Shown here piece after piece: positions 1 to 7,249 of a stretch of DNA of 64,000 bases. The notes under the pieces are model-generated. The model searched no databases, was not told the origin of the DNA, and saw only the letters and a program-made list of their open reading frames with translations. The position numbers were made by a program, and so were the translations under genes. The stretch is from contig NZ_OX579588.1 in the NCBI RefSeq assembly GCF_951229915.1, positions 930,001 to 994,000 of the forward strand. The letters are read 5' to 3'. The DNA is from Candidatus Ornithobacterium hominis (GTDB taxonomy: Bacteria > Bacteroidota > Bacteroidia > Flavobacteriales > Weeksellaceae). Each line of letters starts with the position of its first letter. The first letter of the stretch is position 1.

Positions 1-506
1 TCTGCTGAGTAGCGAATTACTTCTTCTGGGAAGATCCCCCAAAGCATGCTCCCATACAAAAAAACAACAATTAATGAAACGGCAATCAAAGGTAATGAGC
101 GCCGAAATATTCCACTGGAAAAAACGAAACTAGCCAAAACATAGACTAATCCACTGGCACCAATATGGCAACCGATGCCAGTATCTGAAGGCAAAAGCCC
201 TAAGTCTGCAAAAAACCATACCAAAGTTCCCGTCAGCAACCAACCGAATATGATGAGTAAATATGCTACTTGCCGATAAAATGAAAAAATCATAAACCCT
301 AGCGTGAGGATAGGAAAGGCATTACTGAAGAGATGCTTCCAACCACTATGGAACAGCGGAGCAAGCAAAATCCCTCTCAATCCCTGTACATAGCGAGGAA
401 TAATACCAAAACAGCCCGTGGGCTTAATAAGTTGAATGATAATCATTAGCACGACTAATGCTAAAGGCACTAGGTAAGCTTCACGACGAATGGATGATTG
501 CTTCAT
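1..506 (-). CDS. Rhomboid family intramembrane serine protease (C-terminus cut by window edge)
   Basis: The frame reads from an ATG at 506 to the window edge without a stop and gives about 168 residues, rich in membrane segments. An early HSGWKHLFSNA stretch matches the rhomboid HxxxN element, and GASGLVY carries the GxSG catalytic serine. The second catalytic residue, a histidine in a late membrane helix, would lie beyond the edge. Rhomboids cleave membrane-protein substrates within the bilayer; the substrate here is unknown. The gene is transcribed in the same direction as the ATP-grasp gene upstream of it, with a copy of the TTTTTTAAGCCTTAAAAAA repeat between them. The family call rests on the two motifs and hydrophobicity. 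Confidence 0.8.
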   Translation of the reverse strand, partial: MKQSSIRREAYLVPLALVVLMIIIQLIKPTGCFGIIPRYVQGLRGILLAPLFHSGWKHLFSNAFPILTLGFMIFSFYRQVAYLLIIFGWLLTGTLVWFFADLGLLPSDTGIGCHIGASGLVYVLASFVFSSGIFRRSLPLIAVSLIVVFLYGSMLWGIFPEEVIRYSA

Positions 507-572
507 TATTGGCTGAAATCATAATTTATTCCAAAAAGAGGAGAGCAAGACAAATATTCAGTAATGATGAAA

Positions 573-593
573 TTTTTTAAGCCTTAAAAAAAA
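573..593. repeat. Copy of the genome-dispersed AAGGCTT palindrome
   Basis: An extended copy (T6-AAG-C-CTT-A8) lies between the rhomboid and ATP-grasp genes, 3 bases beyond the ATP-grasp stop. It is an odd-centred inverted repeat with arms TTTTTTAAG and CTTAAAAAA around one base. By eye about fifty AAGGCTT/AAGCCTT cores occur in the window, most flanked by T- and A-tracts. They lie between genes, across stop codons and inside coding regions. Other well-formed copies have their own entries. Confidence 0.8.
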
Positions 594-596
594 TTA

Positions 597-1592
597 TTAT
601 TTTCTTAATAAATGAAAATATAAATCCCTTACAAAAGTCCAAAAATTAGGCGTTTTAAAACCATCTTTAAGATGAGAATGAGCAATTTTTTCTTGAAGTT
701 TTAAATGCTTGTAAATTTCTCTAAAGGCTTGAGAAATTGAATAACTAGGGTCATAAATATGCGTAGGTTCAGAATTCACCCCATTGATTTCAATGACTTT
801 AAACACTCCTTTTTTGAAAGCTTTAACAGAACTTGTTTTGACATCAAACCGCCCATAATAAAAGCCTGGAATCTGTTGCGCTACAAAATCAATATTTTTT
901 TCTAAGGCTTTAGAAAAATAATTATTCCCATCCAGAAAAGTAGTTCCACGATTGTGATTTCCTACTTCTTCTATCACTAATTTTTCGTCAGGTTGCAGAA
1001 TTAAATTCAGCTGATTTTTGTATTTTCGGAGTAAGCGATGCCGAGATAAAAAAGCTTTCTCATCTTTGTAAATGAATTGCTCTAGACTTGTTCTCCCGTC
1101 CCCATAGAAAGTCAAAAAACGCTTGGCTGTAATGGAAATGATTCCCCCCCTTTTTTTAGGTATTTTAGAGTAAAAAACACCAAACTCTAGAGGAGAATTA
1201 TCATATTCTTGGTAAAAAATTTCCCCTTGAAATTGGATTTTATCCAAATCTTCTTTTTTCTGAACAACGTGCACATTTTTACCCCTTTCACCTTGGTCTG
1301 GCTTAGCTATGATAGGAAATTCAGCAGTAGCTAAACTTTGAATCTCTTTGAGCTGAAAGGGAAAAGGAACTTTTTGATTGATAGCTGATTTGGAATAATT
1401 AAACAAACCTCCGTAGTGGATTCCAGGATTAGCTGCTGTGAAATAGAGTAAACTTCTGTTTTTTAGACTGAAATATAAATACAAAGGGGTAAAAGGTAAA
1501 TACAGAATGTAAAACGGCCAATATTCAAATTTATAATATTTCTTTAAACGGTATAGAAACATAAATTTATTTTTTTTATGCCAAAATGACAT
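597..1592 (-). CDS. ATP-grasp domain protein, substrate unknown
   Basis: This 331-residue protein has an ATP-grasp fold signature. A lysine sits in the PIIAKPDQGERGKNV segment (about residues 93-107), acidic metal-binding residues occur in YGRFDVK (about 246-252), and VIEINGVNSEP (about 267-277) matches the Mg/ATP-binding end of the D-Ala-D-Ala ligase and carboxylate-amine ligase families. A hydrophobic stretch near residues 25-45 (FYILYLPFTPLYLYF) suggests membrane association. ATP-grasp enzymes join a carboxylate to an amine, thiol or similar nucleophile through an acyl phosphate. The partner substrate cannot be read from the sequence. Two AAGGCTT repeat cores lie inside the gene near 724 and 904. 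Confidence 0.75.
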   Translation of the reverse strand: MSFWHKKNKFMFLYRLKKYYKFEYWPFYILYLPFTPLYLYFSLKNRSLLYFTAANPGIHYGGLFNYSKSAINQKVPFPFQLKEIQSLATAEFPIIAKPDQGERGKNVHVVQKKEDLDKIQFQGEIFYQEYDNSPLEFGVFYSKIPKKRGGIISITAKRFLTFYGDGRTSLEQFIYKDEKAFLSRHRLLRKYKNQLNLILQPDEKLVIEEVGNHNRGTTFLDGNNYFSKALEKNIDFVAQQIPGFYYGRFDVKTSSVKAFKKGVFKVIEINGVNSEPTHIYDPSYSISQAFREIYKHLKLQEKIAHSHLKDGFKTPNFWTFVRDLYFHLLRK

Positions 1593-1736
1593 CTTATAAG
1601 TTTATGGAAGTGTTAATTTGGCAAATTTGGAAAATTATTTCAAATAAATTATTAAATTTCAAATAAAATTGCTCATTTAATAAAACGGCACAGAAAGTGC
1701 ATTTGGATGTAATATATAAAATAGAGAAATCATAAA

Positions 1737-4250
1737 ATGAACGATAATTTTTCACAGCGAGTAAAAGATGTTATTTCCTATAGCAAAGAGGAAGCCATTC
1801 GCCTAGGGCATTCCACCATTGGGACAGAACATTTACTACTCGGGATTTTGAGGGAAGGCGCTGGCAAAGCCATTAAGTTGCTGACCTCACTAAATGTAGA
1901 TTTAAATCAAGTTAAAAACAAAATAGAAAATTTATCTCCGAAAGAGGAACAAAATTACGATACTCACCAAAATTTACAACTAACTAAACAAGCTGAACGT
2001 GCACTGAAAACTACGTTTTTAGAAGCTAAATTACACCACAGCCCAGCGGTAGATACAGCGCATCTGCTACTTTGCATTCTTAGGAATGAAACAGATCCTG
2101 TGACTAAGTTGATGGATAAGTTTGGGATAGATTATGAAACGGTGAAAGAGGAATTTTATTTCCAATTTGAGCAAGGAGCGACGCCTCAGGCAAGTGCTTC
2201 TTACCCAGAAGATGAAGAGGATGATAGCAAAACTTCAGGGCGGCCATTGGGCGGGGGAGGAGCTAAATCTTCTGCGACTACACAAAAATCAAGAACGCCA
2301 GTATTAGATAACTTTGGACGTGATTTGACTAGTTTAGCATCGGAAGGGAAATTAGACCCTGTGATAGGGAGAGAAAAAGAAATTGAGCGTGTCTCACAAA
2401 TTTTAAGTCGTAGAAAAAAGAACAATCCGCTATTGATTGGCGAACCTGGCGTGGGCAAATCTGCCATAGCAGAAGGCTTGGCGTTGAGGATTATTCAGCG
2501 CAAAGTTTCACGTGTTTTATACGATAAACGTGTGATTACGCTAGATTTAGCCAGTCTCGTAGCTGGAACAAAATACCGAGGACAGTTTGAGGAGCGAATG
2601 AAAGCCATTATGACTGAATTGGAGAAGAATGATGATATTATATTGTTTATCGATGAGCTGCACACCATTGTAGGGGCAGGTGGAGCGACAGGGTCGTTGG
2701 ATGCATCGAATATGTTTAAACCCGCTTTAGCACGAGGCGAAATTCAGTGTATTGGTGCTACAACTTTAGACGAATACCGCCAGTACATCGAGAAAGATGG
2801 TGCTTTAGAACGTCGTTTCCAAAAAGTAATAGTGGAACCAACCAGCTCAGAAGAGACCATTCAGATTTTAAAGCAAATCAAAGACCGCTACGAAGATCAT
2901 CACAATGTAATTTATACAGACAAAGCGCTAGAAGCTTGTGTGAGTTTGACTTCACGATATATCACAGACCGTTATTTGCCAGACAAAGCCATTGATGCGC
3001 TAGATGAAGCAGGTTCTCGCGTGCATATTAAAAACATCAAAGTCCCCCAAGAGATTTTGGATTTAGAAGAAAAATTAAATAAAGCTCGTGAAGAAAAAGA
3101 AATTGCTGTAAAATCTCAAAAATACGAAGAAGCCGCTCGTCTACGAGATAACGAAAAAGAGGCTGAATCAGAACTCAAAAAAGCACAAAACCGCTGGAAA
3201 GACGAAGCCGAAGAAAATCGTGAAACCGTAGATGAAGACAACGTGGCAGAAGTGGTATCGATGATGAGCGGAATCCCAGTGCAACGTGTGGCAGAAGGAG
3301 AAATGAAGAAACTGGCAGAAATGACTAATGTGATTCAATCAAAATTAATTGGCCAAAACGAAGCTGTAGAAAAAGTTGTAAAAGCTATTCAGCGAAACCG
3401 TGCTGGGCTGAAGGACCCCAATCGCCCCATTGGATCATTCATTTTCTTAGGAACAACAGGCGTTGGTAAAACGCAGTTAGCCAAGGTTTTAGCTAAGGAA
3501 TTATTTGATTCAGAAGACAGCTTGATTCGGGTAGACATGAGCGAATACATGGAGAAATTTGCAGTTTCTCGTTTAGTAGGAGCGCCTCCAGGCTACGTGG
3601 GCTATGAAGAAGGCGGGCAATTGACCGAGGCGGTGAGGCGAAAGCCGTATTCTGTCTTGTTGCTTGATGAAATTGAAAAAGCACATCCCGATGTGTTCAA
3701 TATTTTATTACAAATTTTGGACGATGGACACGTGACCGATAGTATTGGACGAAAAATTGATTTCAGAAACACCGTGATTATTTTAACATCCAATATCGGA
3801 ACTCGGCAACTCAAGGAATTTGGCGATGGGGTAGGCTTTGGAACAGCTGCACGAATGGAAAGTGTTGATGAACGCGCAAAAAGTACAATACAGAATGCAT
3901 TGAAAAAAAGTTTTGCTCCCGAATTCCTCAACCGAATTGATGATGTCATTATTTTTAACGCTTTAGAAAAAGAAGATATTTTAAAAATCATTGATATTGA
4001 ATTGAAAAAACTATATTCCCGCTTAGGGGACTTAGGTTATCAAGTAGAGTTGACTGATGAGGCAAAGAACTTTATTGCTGAAAAAGGTTTTGATAAAGAT
4101 TACGGAGCTAGACCGCTGAAAAGAGCCATCCAAAAATACATTGAAGACCCATTGGCAGAGGAAATAATTAGCGGTAAAGTTAAAGAAAAAGATCACGTTA
4201 CGATTCAATTAAATGAAGAAAAAAACGGAGTTAAAATTGAAATTTTATAA
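1737..4250 (+). CDS. clpC: ATP-dependent Clp protease ATP-binding subunit ClpC
   Basis: This 837-residue AAA+ unfoldase should feed substrates to ClpP in the cytoplasm. The order is two Clp N-terminal repeats (about 1-145), an acidic Ser/Gly-rich linker, a first AAA+ module with Walker A GEPGVGKS near 235 and Walker B ILFIDE, then a UVR-type coiled coil (about 440-480). A second AAA+ module follows with GTTGVGKT near 572, VLLLDEIEKAH, and the C-terminal D2-small domain. Length and the UVR insert identify ClpC rather than ClpA or ClpB. It reads alone on the plus strand, with a dispersed palindrome just after its stop. No mcsA, mcsB or ctsR gene is nearby, unlike in Firmicutes. Confidence 0.97.
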   Translation: MNDNFSQRVKDVISYSKEEAIRLGHSTIGTEHLLLGILREGAGKAIKLLTSLNVDLNQVKNKIENLSPKEEQNYDTHQNLQLTKQAERALKTTFLEAKLHHSPAVDTAHLLLCILRNETDPVTKLMDKFGIDYETVKEEFYFQFEQGATPQASASYPEDEEDDSKTSGRPLGGGGAKSSATTQKSRTPVLDNFGRDLTSLASEGKLDPVIGREKEIERVSQILSRRKKNNPLLIGEPGVGKSAIAEGLALRIIQRKVSRVLYDKRVITLDLASLVAGTKYRGQFEERMKAIMTELEKNDDIILFIDELHTIVGAGGATGSLDASNMFKPALARGEIQCIGATTLDEYRQYIEKDGALERRFQKVIVEPTSSEETIQILKQIKDRYEDHHNVIYTDKALEACVSLTSRYITDRYLPDKAIDALDEAGSRVHIKNIKVPQEILDLEEKLNKAREEKEIAVKSQKYEEAARLRDNEKEAESELKKAQNRWKDEAEENRETVDEDNVAEVVSMMSGIPVQRVAEGEMKKLAEMTNVIQSKLIGQNEAVEKVVKAIQRNRAGLKDPNRPIGSFIFLGTTGVGKTQLAKVLAKELFDSEDSLIRVDMSEYMEKFAVSRLVGAPPGYVGYEEGGQLTEAVRRKPYSVLLLDEIEKAHPDVFNILLQILDDGHVTDSIGRKIDFRNTVIILTSNIGTRQLKEFGDGVGFGTAARMESVDERAKSTIQNALKKSFAPEFLNRIDDVIIFNALEKEDILKIIDIELKKLYSRLGDLGYQVELTDEAKNFIAEKGFDKDYGARPLKRAIQKYIEDPLAEEIISGKVKEKDHVTIQLNEEKNGVKIEIL

Positions 4251-4265
4251 AAAAATATTTAAAAA

Positions 4266-4286
4266 TTTTTAAGCCTTAAAAAAAAA
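4266..4286. repeat. Dispersed AAGGCTT palindrome between clpC and gpx
   Basis: A near-perfect copy (T5-AAGCCTT-A9) lies in the 41-base gap between clpC and the glutathione peroxidase gene. Without a GC stem it would be a weak terminator. Confidence 0.75.
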
Positions 4287-4291
4287 TAATT

Positions 4292-4888
4292 ATGAAGAAG
4301 CATTTAATAACAATTGTTAGTTGTATAATTTTATTTTCTTGTGAGAAAAAACAATCAAATCAAAGCACCCCAGAGATAGCAGAAATACAAGAAACAGAGC
4401 CCAAAGAAAAACTAAGTTTTTTTGATTTTACTGTAAAGGATATTGATGGAAATGATTTTGATTTAAAGCAATTGAAAGGAAAAAAAATTTTGGTAGTAAA
4501 TACCGCTTCTGAATGTGGATTTACATCACAATACGAAGATTTACAAAAATTGTATGAAGCGTATAAAAATCAAAATTTCACGGTTATTGGGTTCCCAGCG
4601 AATGATTTTGGCGAGCAAGAACCTGGTGATAATCAGAAGATTAAACAATTTTGTACACAACAATTCAAAGTAACTTTTCCGATGATGAGCAAAATATCGG
4701 TAATAGGAGAGGAGCAACATCCATTGTACCAATTTCTGACTCAAAAAAACAAAAATGGAAAAATGGATTCGGAAGTCAAATGGAATTTCCAAAAATATTT
4801 AATCAATCCAGACGGAAGCTTGGCAGAAGTTTATTACTCAAAGACAAATCCAATGGATGAGGAAATTCAAAGTTGGATAAAGTCATAA
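4292..4888 (+). CDS. Glutathione peroxidase-family lipoprotein (thiol peroxidase)
   Basis: The 198-residue protein begins with a lipoprotein signal (MKKHLITIVSCIILFSC) whose Cys17 lies in an LFSC lipobox, so it is probably exported and lipid-anchored. The peroxidase core contains NTASECGFTSQYEDLQ with the peroxidatic cysteine, FPANDFGEQEPG with the usual Gln/Glu region, and WNFQKYLINPDG with the catalytic Trp and Asn region. A second cysteine in KQFCTQQF could act as the resolving thiol, as in thioredoxin-dependent GPx proteins. It probably reduces hydroperoxides at the envelope. bshB1 follows in the same direction after 25 bases that include a dispersed palindrome. Confidence 0.92.
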   Translation: MKKHLITIVSCIILFSCEKKQSNQSTPEIAEIQETEPKEKLSFFDFTVKDIDGNDFDLKQLKGKKILVVNTASECGFTSQYEDLQKLYEAYKNQNFTVIGFPANDFGEQEPGDNQKIKQFCTQQFKVTFPMMSKISVIGEEQHPLYQFLTQKNKNGKMDSEVKWNFQKYLINPDGSLAEVYYSKTNPMDEEIQSWIKS

Positions 4889-4913
4889 AATTTATAAAGC
4901 CTTAAAAAATAAT

Positions 4914-5618
4914 ATGAAATTAGATGTATTAGCGACTGGACCACACCCAGATGATGTTGAATTGGGCTGTGGCGGCACGTTGCTAAAATTAGCTACCCTA
5001 GGGAAAAAAACAGGTATTTTTGATTTGACGCGAGGAGAGTTAGGCACGCGCGGAACGCCTGAAATTCGATTGCAAGAAGCCGAAAAAGCTGCAGAGCTAC
5101 TAAACGCCGAGGTAAGAGAAAATCTAGAAATGCGAGATGGTTTTTTTGAAAATAATGAAGAAAATCAATTAAAAGTTATTCAAATCATCAGAAAATATCG
5201 CCCAGAAATTGTACTAGCTTCAGCATTAGAAGATCGCCATATAGACCACGGGAAAGCTGCTAAATTAGTGCATGATGCTTGTTTTCTCTCAGGTTTGAAG
5301 AGTATAGACACGGGACAAGAAGTATGGCGGCCAAAGCATATTTTCCATTACATGCAATGGCAAAATTTTCAACCAGACTTCATCGTAGATATTTCAGGGC
5401 ATTTGGATCAAAAAATAGAAGCCTGTTTAGCCTATAAATCACAATTTTATAACCCTGAAAGTCAAGAACCAGAGACAGCAATTTCAGCTCAAAATTTCTT
5501 GAATTTAATTCGTTCTCGGGCAGAAGACTTAGGGCGTTTAATTTGGAAAGAAGCAGGCGAAGGCTTCCAAACCCAAGCAGCTTTGGGAGTGAGTTCTCCG
5601 TTAGATTTTTTACACTAA
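4914..5618 (+). CDS. bshB1: Bacillithiol biosynthesis deacetylase BshB1
   Basis: A 234-residue LmbE/PIG-L-fold zinc deacetylase. The N-terminal motif GPHPDDVELGCGGTLLKL supplies metal ligands, and RHIDHGKAAKLV gives the later His ligand. BshB1 removes acetate from GlcNAc-malate to give GlcN-malate, the second step of bacillithiol synthesis. Length and the TRGELGTRG motif fit BshB1 better than generic PIG-L enzymes. bshA and bshC are not in the window. Its place next to a thiol peroxidase suggests a shared redox role, but that is inference. Confidence 0.93.
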   Translation: MKLDVLATGPHPDDVELGCGGTLLKLATLGKKTGIFDLTRGELGTRGTPEIRLQEAEKAAELLNAEVRENLEMRDGFFENNEENQLKVIQIIRKYRPEIVLASALEDRHIDHGKAAKLVHDACFLSGLKSIDTGQEVWRPKHIFHYMQWQNFQPDFIVDISGHLDQKIEACLAYKSQFYNPESQEPETAISAQNFLNLIRSRAEDLGRLIWKEAGEGFQTQAALGVSSPLDFLH

Positions 5619-5638
5619 ATTTAAATTTGCAGATATTT

Positions 5639-5669
5639 TTTGTGAATAAAAGAAGATTTAGTATATTTG
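5639..5669 (+). promoter_or_regulatory. Promoter of tRNA-His
   Basis: TTTG (5639-5642) is followed after 19 bases by TATATTTG (5662-5669). This matches the Bacteroidota sigma-A pattern TTTG-N(17-23)-TAnnTTTG exactly. The tRNA begins 15 bases further on. Confidence 0.8.
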
Positions 5670-5684
5670 CATCCTGATTTTCAT

Positions 5685-5760
5685 GGTGGCTGTAGCTCAG
5701 CTGGTTAGAGCGCCGGATTGTGGTTCCGGAGGTCGTGGGTTCGAAACCCATCTGCCACCC
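5685..5760 (+). tRNA. tRNA-His (GTG)
   Basis: The cloverleaf is readable. The acceptor 5' arm GGTGGC pairs with GCCACC, the D arm contains AGCTCAG, the anticodon loop TTGTGGT has anticodon GTG, and the T arm contains GGTTCGAAACCC. CCA is not encoded. A terminator hairpin follows, and then an IS remnant. Confidence 0.95.
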
Positions 5761-5769
5761 TTTTTTACC

Positions 5770-5812
5770 CCACTAGTAGATAATAATTGTTCTATTAGTG
5801 GATTTTTTTTTA
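5770..5812 (+). terminator. Terminator of tRNA-His
   Basis: CCACTAGTAGA pairs with TCTATTAGTGG (one G-U) and is followed by eight T residues. It lies 10 bases after the tRNA. Confidence 0.8.
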
Positions 5813-5833
5813 TTGATTTAATTTTTAAGCTTT

Positions 5834-6032
5834 TTAAGGGGCATAAAACAAAAAGTACGTAAAATTAACGTGAATAATGGATAAGAAAAAGTTGTAAAAA
5901 AGGAGTAAGATATTTATATTAGTATTTGAATAACAGTTAATTACAATAAACACTTACTTCTATATGCGAAGATGAAATTACAGAAATTCATGTAACTATC
6001 GATGATTTTAACCAACTTTTTGAAAAAGAAAT
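5834..6032 (+). mobile_element. Left-end remnant of an insertion sequence (copy A)
   Basis: About 200 bases are nearly identical to the reverse complement of 62426-62626. The outer end reads AAGGGGCATAAAACAAAAAG and shares a terminal repeat with 61721-61744. The inner end holds a short reading frame, CEDEITEIHVTIDDFNQLF, resembling the first residues of Bacteroidota transposases (IS982-like, uncertain). It breaks off at the same base where copy B diverges. The rest of the transposase is missing. Together with the tRNA-His terminator this accounts for the tRNA-His to metF gap. Confidence 0.65.
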
Positions 6033-6089
6033 CTAATGAAGCTATTTGGCTTAGCCATTTTACTGGCTAAAGTCTAATTTTCTGAAAAA

Positions 6090-6109
6090 TTTTTTAAGGC
6101 TTAAAAAAA
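6090..6109. repeat. Dispersed AAGGCTT palindrome across the metF stop
   Basis: A perfect T6-AAGGCTT-A7 copy. Read on the minus strand it supplies the last Phe codons and the stop of metF (TTT TTT TAA). Confidence 0.8.
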
Positions 6110-7054
6110 TTCTTTTACTACTTCTTCCACATTTTTAGCTTTGCCCATAGAATAGAAATGTAATGCTGGGACGCCAAAGTCTAATAATTCCTCACATTGT
6201 TGGATACAGTGCTGAATACCAATCGCTTTAATTTCTTTGGTGGTTTTGGCATTTTCAATATCATCAATTAGATTTTGAGGCAAATCAATATGAAATCTAT
6301 GCGGAATTATATTTAAATGCCTGTGTGTGCTAATCGGCTTCAGGCCAGGGATTATCGGCACATGGATCTCTGCTGCACGGCATTTTTCTACAAAATCAAA
6401 ATATGCTTGATTATCAAAAAACATTTGCGTGACAATGTATTCTGCTCCAGCATCAATTTTTTGTTTCAGATATTTCATATCATTCTGTAAATTAGGAGCT
6501 TCCATATGCTTTTCGGGATAGCCTGCCACACCAATTTGGAAATTCGTTTTGTTGCTAGTGGTGTGCCCGTCAATGTATTTGCCATTATTTAAATTCACAA
6601 TTTGCTTCACTAATTCATTTGCAAAGCGATTACCGTTGGGATGAGCAGAAAAATAAGTTTCGTGCGGTGAGGCATCTCCACGAAGTGCCATAACATTCTG
6701 TATTCCAATGAAATTTAAATCAATTAACATGTTTTCTGTATCTGATTTAGAAAATCCACCACACAAAATATGCGGAATAGTATCTACGCCAAATTTATGC
6801 TGAATAATACTGCTCGTCCCTAGTGTTCCTGGTCTTCTGTTGATAGAATGTTTGGTTATCCTCCCATCTGGGAACTCGTTGTAAACCAATTCTTCTCTGT
6901 GGTAAGTTACATCAATAAAAGATGGATTGTATTGCAAAAGAGGTTCAATGTTTTTCAATACAGAATCTACATTTTCACCCTTTTTAGGCGGGAGAATTTC
7001 AAAAGAAAAAAGTGTTTTCTCTTTTGCATTTTGAATATGTTCTGTTACTTTCAT
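6101..7054 (-). CDS. metF: 5,10-methylenetetrahydrofolate reductase
   Basis: A 317-residue FAD enzyme that reduces methylene-THF to methyl-THF for the last step of methionine synthesis. MetF motifs are present: FSFEILPPKKGEN near the start with the active Glu, FIDVTYHREE, ALRGDASP, a GVAGYPEKHMEAPN segment, and IVTQMFFDNQAYFDFV. Length matches bacterial MetF. It is on the same strand as the aminopeptidase, metX and thrA, but 195 bases separate it from the aminopeptidase stop. No methionine-rich leader peptide was seen in front of it, unlike metX. Its stop codon is made by a dispersed palindrome. Confidence 0.95.
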   Translation of the reverse strand: MKVTEHIQNAKEKTLFSFEILPPKKGENVDSVLKNIEPLLQYNPSFIDVTYHREELVYNEFPDGRITKHSINRRPGTLGTSSIIQHKFGVDTIPHILCGGFSKSDTENMLIDLNFIGIQNVMALRGDASPHETYFSAHPNGNRFANELVKQIVNLNNGKYIDGHTTSNKTNFQIGVAGYPEKHMEAPNLQNDMKYLKQKIDAGAEYIVTQMFFDNQAYFDFVEKCRAAEIHVPIIPGLKPISTHRHLNIIPHRFHIDLPQNLIDDIENAKTTKEIKAIGIQHCIQQCEELLDFGVPALHFYSMGKAKNVEEVVKEFF

Positions 7055-7249
7055 GTTTTTGGGTATTTAATGAATTCGTTGACTAATTTTTGCAATTTAT
7101 AATTTGTTCTAAAATCTGTTTTAAATGTTTTTTTAATATAGTTTTGGTCAAAACTTAAATAGCAGCATTATAATCATCTAATTCATCTTTTGTACTAAAT
7201 CTTCTGCTCCAATTTCTGTGAAAAAACACAAAATATTCGTGAATAGGTA

